Shown here: positions 22,413 to 32,852 of the stretch, piece after piece
Layout of the letters: each line of letters begins with the position of its first letter
Numbering within the stretch: position 1 is the first letter of the stretch
Assembly (NCBI GenBank): GCA_000467715.1
Contig: AJFK01000142.1
Span: 1-64,000, forward strand
From: Hysterium pulicare CBS 123377
Lineage: Eukaryota > Ascomycota > Dothideomycetes > Hysteriales > Hysteriaceae
DNA length: 64,000 nucleotides
Direction of reading: 5' to 3'
The notes under the pieces: generated by a model
What the model saw: the letters and a program-made list of their open reading frames with translations, nothing else
Database searches by the model: none
What the model was told of the DNA's origin: nothing
Translations under genes and position numbers: made by a program

Positions 22413-23379
22413 CTAATGCAACCCCAACTTCTGCTTCTTAATCCTAGGCACCACACCTAGTAATACTAAAACACTAGCCACAATCACAGCCCAAAGCTGT
22501 ATCCCCAAAATCCCCACATTATAATCCGTCCGCGTTGCAGCAGCAACTGTCGCCAGGGCGAAGACCAGGACGACGTACCCCGATATCCTATGATACTTCC
22601 ATACCTTCTTTGCATTGTCAACCCCACCATAGAGCGCGGGGACGAAGTATTGCGTGAATCCTACGAGCGCTTGCAGGAATAGGAGGATGTAGGTTAGGAG
22701 ACCGAGGATTGCGTGCGGGGATTCGAAGTGTGTGCCGCCGTGACTGATTTTATTGTATTCGATTACGACGAGGCCGGCGATGAGGGAGGAGAGTCCAACG
22801 TCGTTGAGGATGAAGTGGGAGATTGTGCCTTCCCGTTTCTGGGTCGAGGTGTGTGTGGGTTGGAGGATCAAGATTGCTTGGGTTACGAGGAGGAGGCCAG
22901 CCTGTGAGAGAAGTTAGTTAGGTCTGTGGGAGGAAGTTGGGGAGGACTGCTGGTCGGGGACTTACGGAGTTGAGGAGCTGGAGATGGAGGTTAGCTTGAG
23001 CGTTTTGGCGGAGAGTCAAGTAGACTTACAGGATGAGCAGAGAACAGAATGAGATCGTGGGAGAATACTGCTCCCCATACTATCGCTGCGAGCTGTACTC
23101 TTATTAGCGTACGCTCTCTTGGACGGGCAGGCTGAAACGTACGATCCATATACCAGCCTGAGCGACGACACCAGTTCCTAATCGCCAACCATATCAGTAC
23201 ACTAGATCATCCCTTCCAATCTCCAAGCGTTAGGTCGACTAACCTAACCAAAAGTTGTAGTAGAGCGGCTTCCCATCCTCCAAACTGGCATCTCCAGCTC
23301 GACCCAACAATGGTTCATCTTCCTCATGTCCGCGATAGGACGAGTTTAGATTATCCGGGATACCCGTTGCCGAAGCCAT
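22413..23379 (-). CDS. Cytochrome b561 family membrane protein
   Basis: Transmembrane di-heme b561-type electron carrier, likely in a vesicle, vacuole or plasma membrane. Exons on the minus strand: 23244-23379, 23143-23177, 23030-23092, 22966-22977 and 22413-22901, giving 244 residues. The first 40 residues are polar, then five or six hydrophobic segments follow (for example LAAIVWGAVF, ILGLLTYILLFLQALVGF and LWAVIVASVLVLLGVV). Candidate heme-ligand histidines are His77 (SAHPLLNS), His110, His144 (ESPHAILG) and His185 (KYHRISGYV), spaced as expected for the family. Exon 4 is a 12-nt microexon encoding LLNS; including it restores the conserved HPLLNSAGLLVTQ run. The C terminus RIKKQKLGLH is basic. 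Electron donor (ascorbate or other) cannot be told. Confidence 0.85.
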
Positions 23380-24651
23380 AATTGCAGTTGAATGTCTCTT
23401 GTCGCAATATGAAGGGACAAGTAACCGTCAGTCGGCGGTGTGCAGTAGAGAAGAGAATTGCGGGGTTGTCGGAGTTTATGGTTGTCGCGAGCTTCGGGGC
23501 ATTTGGTGTCAAAGCTCCCTGTCGTTGACGACATGCTCTGCTCCCTGCAGCTCGCAGCGAATTGGAGTGCGAGCATTGGAAATCTGATGACCAATCAAGG
23601 ATGGGACGAAGCTCACTAACTGAATACGGAAGTCCACTTATTATGGGATGGAGGTCACGATGGATCACGTTTTATAATTGCTGGATGGTGTGCATATCTA
23701 TTGGTTAGACTGTTGTTAGCCTATTCGAGCTCTACAAATTAAGATTTATGTAGGCTCTACTTAGACTTGTATAGTACAATAAAAAACGAACATAGATTAG
23801 ACATAATACCACTGTTTTAAAGACTTAATATTTAGATAGTATAGATACTAAAATAAAATAAATACTACTCTACACTTTTCCTCGCTAAACTGTACAGCCA
23901 ACTTTCCACCACTATTTACTTTAGTCAAGCGCCCTGCTATGGTGAGGTAATAGTATTAAGAGAAGCCGTCCTAATGTTTATATAGATGCCACCGCTGGCA
24001 ATACCTCTAAACAACTATCCACAATGCCGTGAAGGCTAGGGATGTCGGCACAGTTCGAAAGCCGTAAGATAGATGAGCGGAGCAAAAGAAAGGTATGAGA
24101 GGTAGAAGTTAAGGTCGGGACTGGTACTTTTCAGCTGAATTCTGGCGCAGACTTGGGGAAAAGGAATTGGACGGTTAAGATAATAGGAGACAAGGGTCAC
24201 CACATGTGAGAAGAAGCAATAAAAAGCGATCAAATGAGCATGTCCGGCTCGGAGGTGAAAAAGGAGCGAGTGGCGTAACGTAAGGTCTGCTCTATGCAAA
24301 ATGGAATAGGCTTGCGATGAGTTCCAGAGCGTGACGATGTTCATTATGGAAAACTCACTTCCGTCAGTGGTAGCACTCATTGCATCCTAGGTACACATGA
24401 AAACATCAAATAACAGAATCGCTCACAGTCATGGAAGATATAAAACGCCAGAAGGTGGCGGAACCAATAATTTACTGAACTAAGAGTCGATGGATGAATT
24501 GACTTCTGCCCTGTCATGGAATACCTGTTCCCAGTGGTAAACCCAGTGGCAACCAAACCAAGTTCCCTTTTTCCCAAACACCCAAAATGCTGTTCCAAAT
24601 ATGGACCCACTTATGCTGTGTACAAAACAAAGTAGAACAAAACAAGAAGCT
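23380..24651. other. Intergenic with an AT-rich island
   Basis: No supported gene. The part from about 23690 to 23960 is markedly AT-rich, with many TAGAT, TTAGA and ATAAAATAAA words, and stands out from the gene-dense surroundings. It may be a small remnant of RIP-mutated repeat DNA, but I see no repeat ends. The part 24000-24650 has no convincing coding signal and includes the 3' region of the transporter gene. Confidence 0.4.
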
Positions 24652-26574
24652 CTACTCTAAATCTTCAGGTCTCTTGATAGGAGACGCCCTGGCCGGACTG
24701 TCCAGCGCTGAACGATCAGCAGACAAGGTCGGCGGTAGATTCATACTGGTCCTAATCAGGTTCCTAGTATTTGATCCAGTTGTCGAGGTACGAATGGGGT
24801 CCGGATCGGCGGGGAGAACAGGAGCGTATTCGGCCGTGCTAATGTGTGCTTCCATCTTTGCTTCCTCCCTCATCTTTTTGATTTTCATGTAATTGTACGC
24901 GGCGATGGTGGCAATTGTAAGGAGGAGACCGGACAGATTGATCGGTGTCAAGGTGTCGTCGAAGACAATGTTTGCGGCGCTGATCGTGACTACTTCCTTG
25001 AAAATGCCGCAGATACTGAGAGTGACGACGCTGGTACGTTTTAGCAGAGCGAACTCCGAGGACGTCATGAGGAAGGCAAGGCAGCCTGGGAATAGAAGTA
25101 TTCCAATACCGAGAAGGGTACCTTTGGTCTCCATCAGCCTGGAGAGACCTTCCGCTAAGTTTGAAAAACCCTCGACGGGTACCGCAATGATGAAGAGGCT
25201 TATAAACATTACTGGCGCAAGGAAGAAGATCGAGGAAAATGGATTCGAGGTGGCGGGGTTGCGAAGGAGGAGGATCTGGGTCAACGACCAGCGGAATCCC
25301 GATGAGCAAGCGGCCGACATGACAAGGATGAACCCGAGAACATTGAATGCTGTTTCCCCGGCCACCATCATGACCACGCCAACTGTCATGAAAAGGATTA
25401 TAACAACGAGCTTCCAAGATGGCTGCTCTAAGCGGAAGAGGAAAGCGAAGACAAGGACGAAACCGAGTGCTGATGATTTACACATTGCTACAAGATTTTT
25501 GGTTAGCTCAGATCAGTCCTCGAGAATACGACGCCTTACTGTAGAAGGTCAAAGAGATAAATTTCAAGCTCATGTTTCCTAACCCGATATCCATGCCAGT
25601 TGCAGCACCACAAGGCCCGATACGACTGAAGTAGAACCACTTTGTCATGATCGGTTTCTTGGGGTCCATAGGCTCTTGTCGGTGAGGATTGCCAAAAGAA
25701 TGAGGGTCGACTGCGCCCTGTCGTGGGCGAAACGATGGAATTAGGAATAGGACTAATGATGCAAGCGCGAATTGTACGATCATATGCAGGCAGGTCGTAA
25801 ATAGTGGAAAAGGGAAGATGTTCTCCTTTTCGCCGTCTCCCGTCTCTTGCTTGAACATCCACTTGTTGTATAGTGATATCGAAATTGAAAATAGGTACCT
25901 GTAGTAAAGTCAGGTCGCTGCAACGGGTCCGGAGCTGATGGATAATGTGAAACTCACCAAAGGCCTATAAGCAGCGCATTAATGAGCATAGTATGCACCA
26001 TGCTCTGCGTTGCTAGTTTCTCTTCTTCCTTGGTGATGTGAACATCTTCGATTATCCGTTGATCTAACCTGGTATTCCTCCTCTTCCGCCTTCTCCGCCG
26101 CCGTCTATCTCTCGCAGTCAAACCCGTCTCCTCATCATCCTCCAAACCCTCATCTGATCGCATATCGTCTAATTCGAGGTCGGTGCTGTCGTCGTCTCCC
26201 GATGATCCCGAGTAATCGTCGTCGGACGGCCTTCTGTCCTCGTCCGCTTCAGCAATGTGTTCAGATTGTGTCCTCCTATGTTTCTTCGACGTCTTCGCTA
26301 GGCCCTGTGTCGGAATGGTAGCGCTCGCTATGGAAGCACTTCGTCGTCTCGTTTGGTTTTTAGGGAAATCTTCCATGTTAGGAGTGGGAGGGTGAACGAG
26401 TTTCGCTATGTCGGCGCGTGACAGGCGTGAACGGCCGTCCTCCGAGGAGGCGGTGGACGATGGCGGGTTGGAGATGGTCGCGAGAGGGAACTCATCAGCA
26501 GGGTGTAGAGCGTCAGGAGGAGGAATCTTGGAGTTCTGGTCTTGGTAGAGCCATCTATCAACAAAGTCGGACAT
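24652..26574 (-). CDS. SLC35/TPT-type nucleotide-sugar or triose-phosphate transporter
   Basis: Member of the drug/metabolite transporter superfamily, triose-phosphate transporter branch, most like the SLC35C2 group of Golgi/ER membranes. Exons on the minus strand: 25958-26574, 25540-25898 and 24652-25487, giving 603 residues. A long cytosolic N terminus (about 190 residues) is rich in Ser, acidic and Arg residues, with an Arg run before the first helix (SMVHTMLINALLIGLWYLF). About ten membrane segments follow. Recognisable parts are SLYNKWMF near the start and TGMDIGLGNMSLKFISLTFY with the typical downstream TMCKSSALGFVLVFAFLF. Later parts include FNVLGFILVMSAACSSGFRW and NIVFDDTLTPINLSGLLL. 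A Ser/Pro-rich tail ends in KRPEDLE. Substrate is not predictable. Confidence 0.85.
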
Positions 26575-27226
26575 GGTCTTATGCCATGTGATGGTATCTA
26601 GTGTCTTGGCAAGTTGGCAGGGGGTGGGTGCGTCATCAGGGGTTTACGCGATTCGGAGACTCTATCGCTTCACCCATCCAAAAGAACAGTACAAGCGATG
26701 GTTGTTGACAGTTTCAGGAGACGTGTGCCCGCCCTACTTTCTGCATTGCTTAGTTAACGCTACCCTTCAGGAGGTGTCAGAGTAACAGGGTCAGCTTGGA
26801 TGATGAAACAGCGCCAAACTTCGTACAGTAAGCCTAGGCTAAAGGTCAAATTACACCTTTCAGCTACTTAGGTATAGGTTTTGGGTATGCCTATCCATCT
26901 TCACCAATAGCGATATTACGGTAGCCGCATGGTGCTTGAATGGTTTGAACTTGGGGAAGGGTCTTAATTCCAGTTCTCCTCATAGAGCCTTATTAGGTAC
27001 AATAGAATGCCTTAACCTAGTTTTAGATGCTTAGGTAAATAGGTTTTTCTCTCTCTTTAATATAGAAAGTAAATATATTTAAAAGTATCTCTTATTCTCT
27101 TGTTTATAGAGTTTTACTAAGGGTATTTCTAGTAGAGCACCAACCAGGTTCTGAGAAAATGCTACTAGTATGCCCGCCGAACACCATCCACAGGCTGAGA
27201 CCTCTGTACGCATGGCCCAGTCAATA
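26575..27226. other. Intergenic with an AT-rich patch
   Basis: No gene seen. From about 26980 to 27130 the sequence is AT-rich, with TAGGTA and TTTAG words. The right end is the 3' region of the next minus-strand gene. Confidence 0.4.
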
Positions 27227-27935
27227 CTAGTTCTTAGATACAGACTTGAGCAATATAGAAACAAAGCCATTCTCCTTAGCCTTCTCTCTAGAAAAGAACC
27301 TCTTGTATTTAACCGTATACTCCTCCAGAGCTTTATTGTCCTCGAACTTCCTCACCTCCGTCCCCATGCGTCGAGCGTCGATAAGATCAACAAGGTTGAT
27401 GTAAACCGAAGCCAGAGCCTGTGAGTGTGAGTCATTATGCCTGAGAAAAAGGATCATTGTGAGGGGTAGGGTTCCATACCTTCCTGCAACCTATGATCGA
27501 TGATGGGACAGGAACGATACCAATCTCCCAACACAGAGCCTGCCAACCCTCAATCTTCGCTGTATCATCACCGTACATGGCCTCAAGTGCAGTTTGAAGA
27601 GCTTGAGCCTTGTACACACGATATTCTATGCTACCAGGACGCCATTTCATGTGGTACGCCAAACGGTCGAATTCGTGGTCGATCGGGGCGGTGGGGTTAG
27701 GAGTGAAGTCGCGGAAACAGTGGAAGAAGCTGAAGAAGTCGTCTGTATAGGGGTTCTGATCAGGGGTGTAGTTGCGTCCGAAACAAGCCCTCCAACCGCG
27801 GCGCCAGGCTGTTTTGTTGAGTGGCCAGTTACGTCGGTAGGCAAGGCGTCCGAAGTTAACTGCGTCAGCTTCTCCGAGGTAGGGTTGGAATTCGGGATAT
27901 TGGCTGAAGAAGTAGATGTTAGCTATGCCCGACAT
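27227..27935 (-). CDS. Uncharacterised fungal protein with duplicated FF...RLAY module
   Basis: Two exons on the minus strand, 27480-27935 and 27227-27418, give 215 residues. The N-terminal half holds two related modules: FFSQYPEFQP...FGRLAYRRNW at about 9-37 and FFSFFHCFRD...FDRLAYHMKW at about 68-98. Each has paired Phe, then F-x-RLAY and a Trp, after which comes a basic helix (AWRRGWRACFG in the first). The C-terminal half contains WQALCWEIGIVPVPSSI, then VYINLVDLIDARR, then LEEYTVKYKRFF. I have an impression of a widespread, unnamed ascomycete family with this C-terminal pattern, but cannot name a function. No signal peptide or membrane segment. The phase-0 intron and in-frame second exon support a real gene. 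Confidence 0.7.
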
Positions 27936-28869
27936 GTTTGCTGAGGGCGATGAGTGGTCAGGATGGAGAGAGTTTTTGTTGTCGGTGGTTGGTAGAGTCG
28001 GACACTGGATAGAAGCAGATATAGAAAAAAAGATATGTACGGGCCCGTGCCATGGAAATTAGACGCATGGCGTGACATGTTTGTTGGTGGTGAAGGTGAA
28101 TGAACGGGTTGGGTGAAGAAGACTCAGAGCAGACTTTCACCTTGGTCTGCGTGTCGGCGAGCAGATCGAAGAGGAGGCAACCACCCTAAGTCTAGGTAGA
28201 TAGTAGCATGCTGAATGTTGTCTAGTCTTGTATAGGTGGTAAAAAATGGTCTTTTAAGAATAATAAATCTAAAGCCTAATAGTGAGATTTTCTATGCAGT
28301 GCATGTTGCGCAAAATAGACATAATTTGTGTTCCGCCAACTGCACTCCGTGAGCTATTTTCTGCAAAGTATTCAAAATGAAAACAGAATATACCAAAAGC
28401 ATATCTTTTTCTCCTTTAAACAAAACTAGACTAGAAAATGAGAGCTCCTTGTTGGCAGCACTTACAGTCAAGAAAGCATTTTGACACCCTACGCAAAGAC
28501 CAAGTCAACTATGTAGACAGAGGGGAACGGGATATATTTAGGTTAAGAGAGGTTCCACAAAGTACAACTCACGGCCATGCTCAAGGCTAGTGTATACATC
28601 TCATTCATGCGAGTCTATTGTTGGCTTGAAATGACAGACGGATGCCATAATCCCCTAACCCTCCCTTGAAAATGCAAACGCAGACAATTGCCCTCCCTAC
28701 GTTGGAAAAGCAAATATGCATAATGCATCAGCGCCTAGACTTGCTCTCATGATCCCAAACTCCGTGCCATGCAACATTGCGCGTAAATTCAAAATGATGA
28801 TGCCGAATATTTTATAGAAGAGCTCATTGCCTTGAAAGATAGAGATAACAGTGATTGAGGTGATACCTG
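27936..28869. other. Intergenic with AT-rich patch
   Basis: No supported gene. An AT-rich stretch lies at about 28195-28410. The right part is the 3' region of the Mo25 gene. Confidence 0.4.
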
Positions 28870-30247
28870 CTATGTCTGCTGTGCGGGTAGCACCGGTGCA
28901 GGAGGTAAAAGCTCGATTTGCCGGATGAGGAAACTTTTTTCATCCGTAAATTGATCATCCTCAGTCCGATCCTCGAGAAAAGCAGGAAGGAACCGTAGGA
29001 GCTTGTCTCGGTTGCTGATCAAGATGCGCTGTACAGCAACGGATTTATTTGGATTGGCCACAAAGACCTGGTGGTTGTCAGTCGGTGGATATCCTTGTAT
29101 CTTGAGTATGCCACGACAAACCTTGAAAACGTGAAATCCTTCATAGTTGATCATGCGTCTGTCATCCCGTAACAGTTTCATGACAATCTTTAGATGTTCC
29201 CCGGAATCGACGTATGCGGTCATGACGTTGTAGTTCGCCCGGTCGAGCAGAATCTCACCTAGCAGCTTGATTGACTGTCGTTTGGTGACGTAGCTCTCAG
29301 ACTGGATAAGAATGGTGTTGTACTTTGAGAAGAACATGTCGAAGTTGACTTGCAAGTACGTTCCTATCAAGGACTTGTGGCGTGTGAGGATTTCCTAAAT
29401 TGGCGGTCGGTATCAGCAAAGCATCTGAATGAAAATTAGGCTAAACCGACCTTAAACGTATTGAATGCATCCGCGCTGACTTCAAAGGCCCCCTTATCTA
29501 TCCAGTCGAAGAACTTCCAGAATACTCCCTCCCCCGAAGACTTCAAATCCGGGTTCACAGTCGCCAGATCTTTCATTTTACCGTCCGGCGAGGGCTCATC
29601 ATATAGTATTATAGCTGCGATTGCATCGAACTTCAAAGCTTCTCGGAGAATACCTCCACAGGGCATAGCGCTCTCCCGACGGTCATATCCTCTACACAGC
29701 GCTGTTATAATTTCGGGCCGCTTTTCGATGACGTAGTGCAGAACTTGCGGTTCCAAAGCTTGGGTGTTTGGTGGTTTATATCGAAAGGCAGTCGAGAAGA
29801 TGACTTGGGTATCTTTGCGGGACTCGAAAGGTAACTTGTGGATGTTGCTTGCCAAGAGAAAGAGGAGGTCTTCGTTGACAATTGCGTTTATGAGCTGGTA
29901 GACTTGATCAGGACTGACTTCTGCTTCTGGTCGTTGTTAGCTGAGTTGAGATGATGCAGCATGGACGAGATGGTACGATTTTATAGGATCCGCGGTGGTT
30001 ATGATTTCGAAGGGAGATATACCAGGTGTGCCTTGTAGCACTATCTTCATCTGACCTAGTATTCGAGCCAGCTCCTCTTCTGTCTTGATCATACGGTTGT
30101 CAGTAATTATTGACCTAACTTTGATGCGAATGGATAACCCACCTTGGGATTCGGCTTCTGCTCTTCTGCTAGCCGTTGAGTCAGCTCCTTTGCCGACTTT
30201 GCCAGCTCCATATTATTCCTCTGCCTGTTTCTGAAAAGGAACGCCAT
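28870..30247 (-). CDS. hymA: Mo25/Hym1 family scaffold protein
   Basis: Armadillo-like helical-repeat scaffold that binds STE20/GCK kinases and acts in the RAM/MOR network controlling polarity and cytokinesis; Aspergillus HymA is needed for conidiophore development. Exons on the minus strand: 30143-30247, 30023-30083, 29451-29923 and 28870-29394, giving 387 residues. The start is MAFLFRNRQRNN, and AKSAKELTQRL follows. Family stretches include QVLHYVIEKRPEII, GGILREALKFDAIAA, FWKFFDWIDKGAFEVSADAFNTFK, ILTRHKSLIGTYLQVNFDMFF, YVTKRQSIKLLGEILLDR and VFKVFVANPNK-type text (here VFVANPNKS). The exon 2/3 join at 30023/29923 was chosen to keep GTPAEVSPDQVYQL in frame. The C terminus LPAQQT could be extended by a further exon, but none is obvious. 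Confidence 0.92.
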
Positions 30248-30878
30248 GGTGTCGAGGCAGGCTTTATGTTATTGCGGGGCCACGGATGAGGTGTTGGGCA
30301 GGGTGTATTTGTTGGGTTCAGCTGACAGGCGGTGGCTGCTACCTCTTTGATGGAAACATTCAAAGAGTGCACACGGAATTTCAATTAAGAGCTTTAGGGT
30401 GAAAGTCGTACAACGGAGGCTGTGGGGTTTGTTGTTCCTTCGGGCAGCGGTTGTTGTTTGGACGTTGGACGCCAACATGGGGAAACCTTGCGCTCGGCGA
30501 CCCTGCATGATTGGACCACCAGCCAAGCCGCCTGCCAATGAACGTCATGCACGGTTTATTGCAGATGCAACTTGTCGCATATCATAGATTAACTCTTTGC
30601 GTTCGTGTTTGTTTATTATTAGACCTAATAAATATTAAGTCCTGTCTCTGCACCTTCGCCCTATGAGATCATGTTCAGTCGGTCGGTAGGGCTGAACAAG
30701 GCATACTCATGGGCATAAGTCACGGCATATCACTTTAGAGCAAACACATTGTTGCTGGCCCTACTCAAGTACTAGAGATGTCGGATTGCACAGATTGGTA
30801 GGCTGCTCATTATGGAATTCTCACTGTCCTGTTGGCGGGAATAATGCTGAGAAATACGTCGAAGCTTGACCCCGGAGA
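30248..30878. other. Intergenic: Mo25 promoter and kinase 3' region
   Basis: No supported gene. A short AT-rich patch is at about 30585-30640. The frames at 30269-30587 on both strands overlap the likely Mo25 5' leader and have no family resemblance. Confidence 0.4.
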
Positions 30879-32108
30879 TCATTCCGCAAAATAAGGATGC
30901 TCAAGCACCTGCAAAAAATTAGATATCATGCTCATTTAGATGCAAATGCAGAGAAAAGGGATATTCTTACCTGTGCTGCAGTCATCCGGGCCCCACTTTC
31001 ATATCGAACCAGCTTGCTGACAAAATCGCATTCCACATGCGATGCCTTCGGTAGTAGCTCCGACCACGGCTTGGAAGCGTACTCATAGAACTCCATCTTT
31101 CCCCAGTCCGGAAACCCGGCCGCTTCCTAAGGTACGTCAGCAAAGGAGCAAAATGGATCCACCTAGAGACAAGTTTACCGGCCAGACATCCAAGTTTGGG
31201 GTTCCCAATTTCTTGAAAATGCTCTGAATCAATGCCAGTTCGCTCCCTAGCTCTCCGGAGTCGAACAGTGTCTGGTGCTCGGGATCGATGACCTCAGCCA
31301 CTGTACAACCCGCGGCCCAGAGGTCAAGACTGCATCCATATTTCCGATTGCCAAACAATAGTTCAGGTGGTCTGTAGCAGGTCGTTCCAACATCAGTAAT
31401 CTTTGCATCGGCGGGTTCAGAACCTGGGTCATCGGGTGCCCATGCAACACCAAAATCTGAGAGGTACGCTGGGCCGTCGACCGACTTTAGTAGGATATTC
31501 GAGGGCTTGATGTCTCGATGGATGATATCATGGGAGTGTATGAACGCGAGAGCCCGGAACAAATCTTGCAGACAGTCCCTCGTCTGAAATTTAGAGAGAA
31601 GCTGTTTTTGAAGAAGTTCGTCAAGATCGTAAGGCATGAAAGGAAATGCAAGCACTAGACGGCCACCGGGTTGATGCATTGCTTCTAGAAGAGGAACCAC
31701 GTTGGCGGATTTGGACCTTTCTAGAATCCGCGCCTCTCGTTTTGAGTCGTGAGGTGGTTCCATCGTTGATGGTACGGTGACTTTGAGAGCAACGGCATTC
31801 TTCTCGGTGGAGCTATCATATGGTGCACTTGCTTTGTATACGATCGAGAACAGACCATCCTGATGGTGCGTTGCGCGTCTATATTTGCCGATATCAATGC
31901 CTGCCGGTGCGGATTGGGATGATGCTTTGCCGTTTTCCTGTAAGAAGCATGAGCTTGATCCTTTGGAAAAAATCGCTGAAGACGCTATGCACCGAAACGT
32001 ATGTACCTCTATTGTAGAAGAGCTTGGGGTTGCTTGTTTGGCTAGGTCATTGACAATATCGTCGCATCTCTGTTCATAGTTTGTCTTTGCTAGAGTCAAT
32101 CCTAACAT
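30879..32108 (-). CDS. Csk1-like CDK-activating protein kinase
   Basis: Serine/threonine kinase of the CMGC group, best fitting the monomeric fungal CDK-activating kinases (Csk1/Cak1), which phosphorylate the T-loop of CDKs. Exons on the minus strand: 32007-32108, 31179-31937, 30971-31126 and 30879-30908, giving 348 residues. Kinase marks: Lys86 in AVALKV, HRDIKPSNILL (Asp176), SDFG (Asp195), TTCYRPPELLFG and LDLWAAGC. The glycine loop is degenerate (HHQDGLFSIVYKA), as known for Cak1-type enzymes. The 30-nt last exon encodes VLEHPYFAE. The 69-nt first intron is in frame and stop-free; I infer it from its consensus ends, and reading through it would insert 23 Ser-rich residues. Divergent from Syp1. 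Confidence 0.82.
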
Positions 32109-32154
32109 TCGTGGCCGGGAGAGAAACGTCGTGATTTAGCACATACTGCCGAAT

Positions 32155-32682
32155 TTGCGATATCGTATGTTTGACTTTCTAATAGTGTTGCTTCACGACG
32201 AGCTTGAGTTGGCGCTACAGAAGGATGGACACCTTGGTACGCTGTACTTCTGCGGAACTGCTATTAGTCTGGATGCTCGCAATGAAGTTCGCATAGTCAA
32301 AGCTGGATCTGTGATAGAAATATCCAGAGGGGATGGGTCGCTGACAGGAACGGATGTTGGAAGGAACAGGGGAGACGCAGTCGTCCAGAAGGAATCAAAC
32401 AAGCTGAACAGCGTCCAAAGAAGTCCAATATTGACGAAATGTCCAAATAGTTTGCCGTTACGATGGGTGGTGCTCTATCCAACGTCGTGTTTCTTAGAAG
32501 ATCGTCTAATGAGCAATTGGCCTACTTGCATTTTCATGATTATCGCAAGCCTATCAGAGAAGCCCATTGATGAACGCCATTCTGACGGCGAAGACATCTT
32601 CCCCTCACTTCCGGTGATGATGCTGAAGCTGGGACGTGGACTTGTAGCTTTCTTCGACGTCAACCCGAGGCCTGCCGTTTAG
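32155..32682 (+). other. Open frames between kinase and Syp1, status unclear
   Basis: A single plus-strand frame is open for 175 codons. On the minus strand, two open pieces (about 32597-32526 and 32474-32193) can be joined by a 51-nt intron with GTAGGC and GGATAG ends into about 117 residues with a hydrophobic patch (FVNIGLLWTLFSLF). I recognise neither product. Both may be chance frames in the divergent promoter. Confidence 0.2.
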
Positions 32683-32852
32683 TTGTTTCGTGACTAAGTT
32701 AAACCTGCCCGGCCAAGTCGCATCGAGTAAACGGGTGACAACAAGTCAACCGGACAGCTCCGCAACACCACCGACAGGAGCTTCTTTTTCTATGTAAACT
32801 TCTTCATTTATCGCATCTACCTTGGCTCCACGCCCCGTGCACGTTTCTCGCC

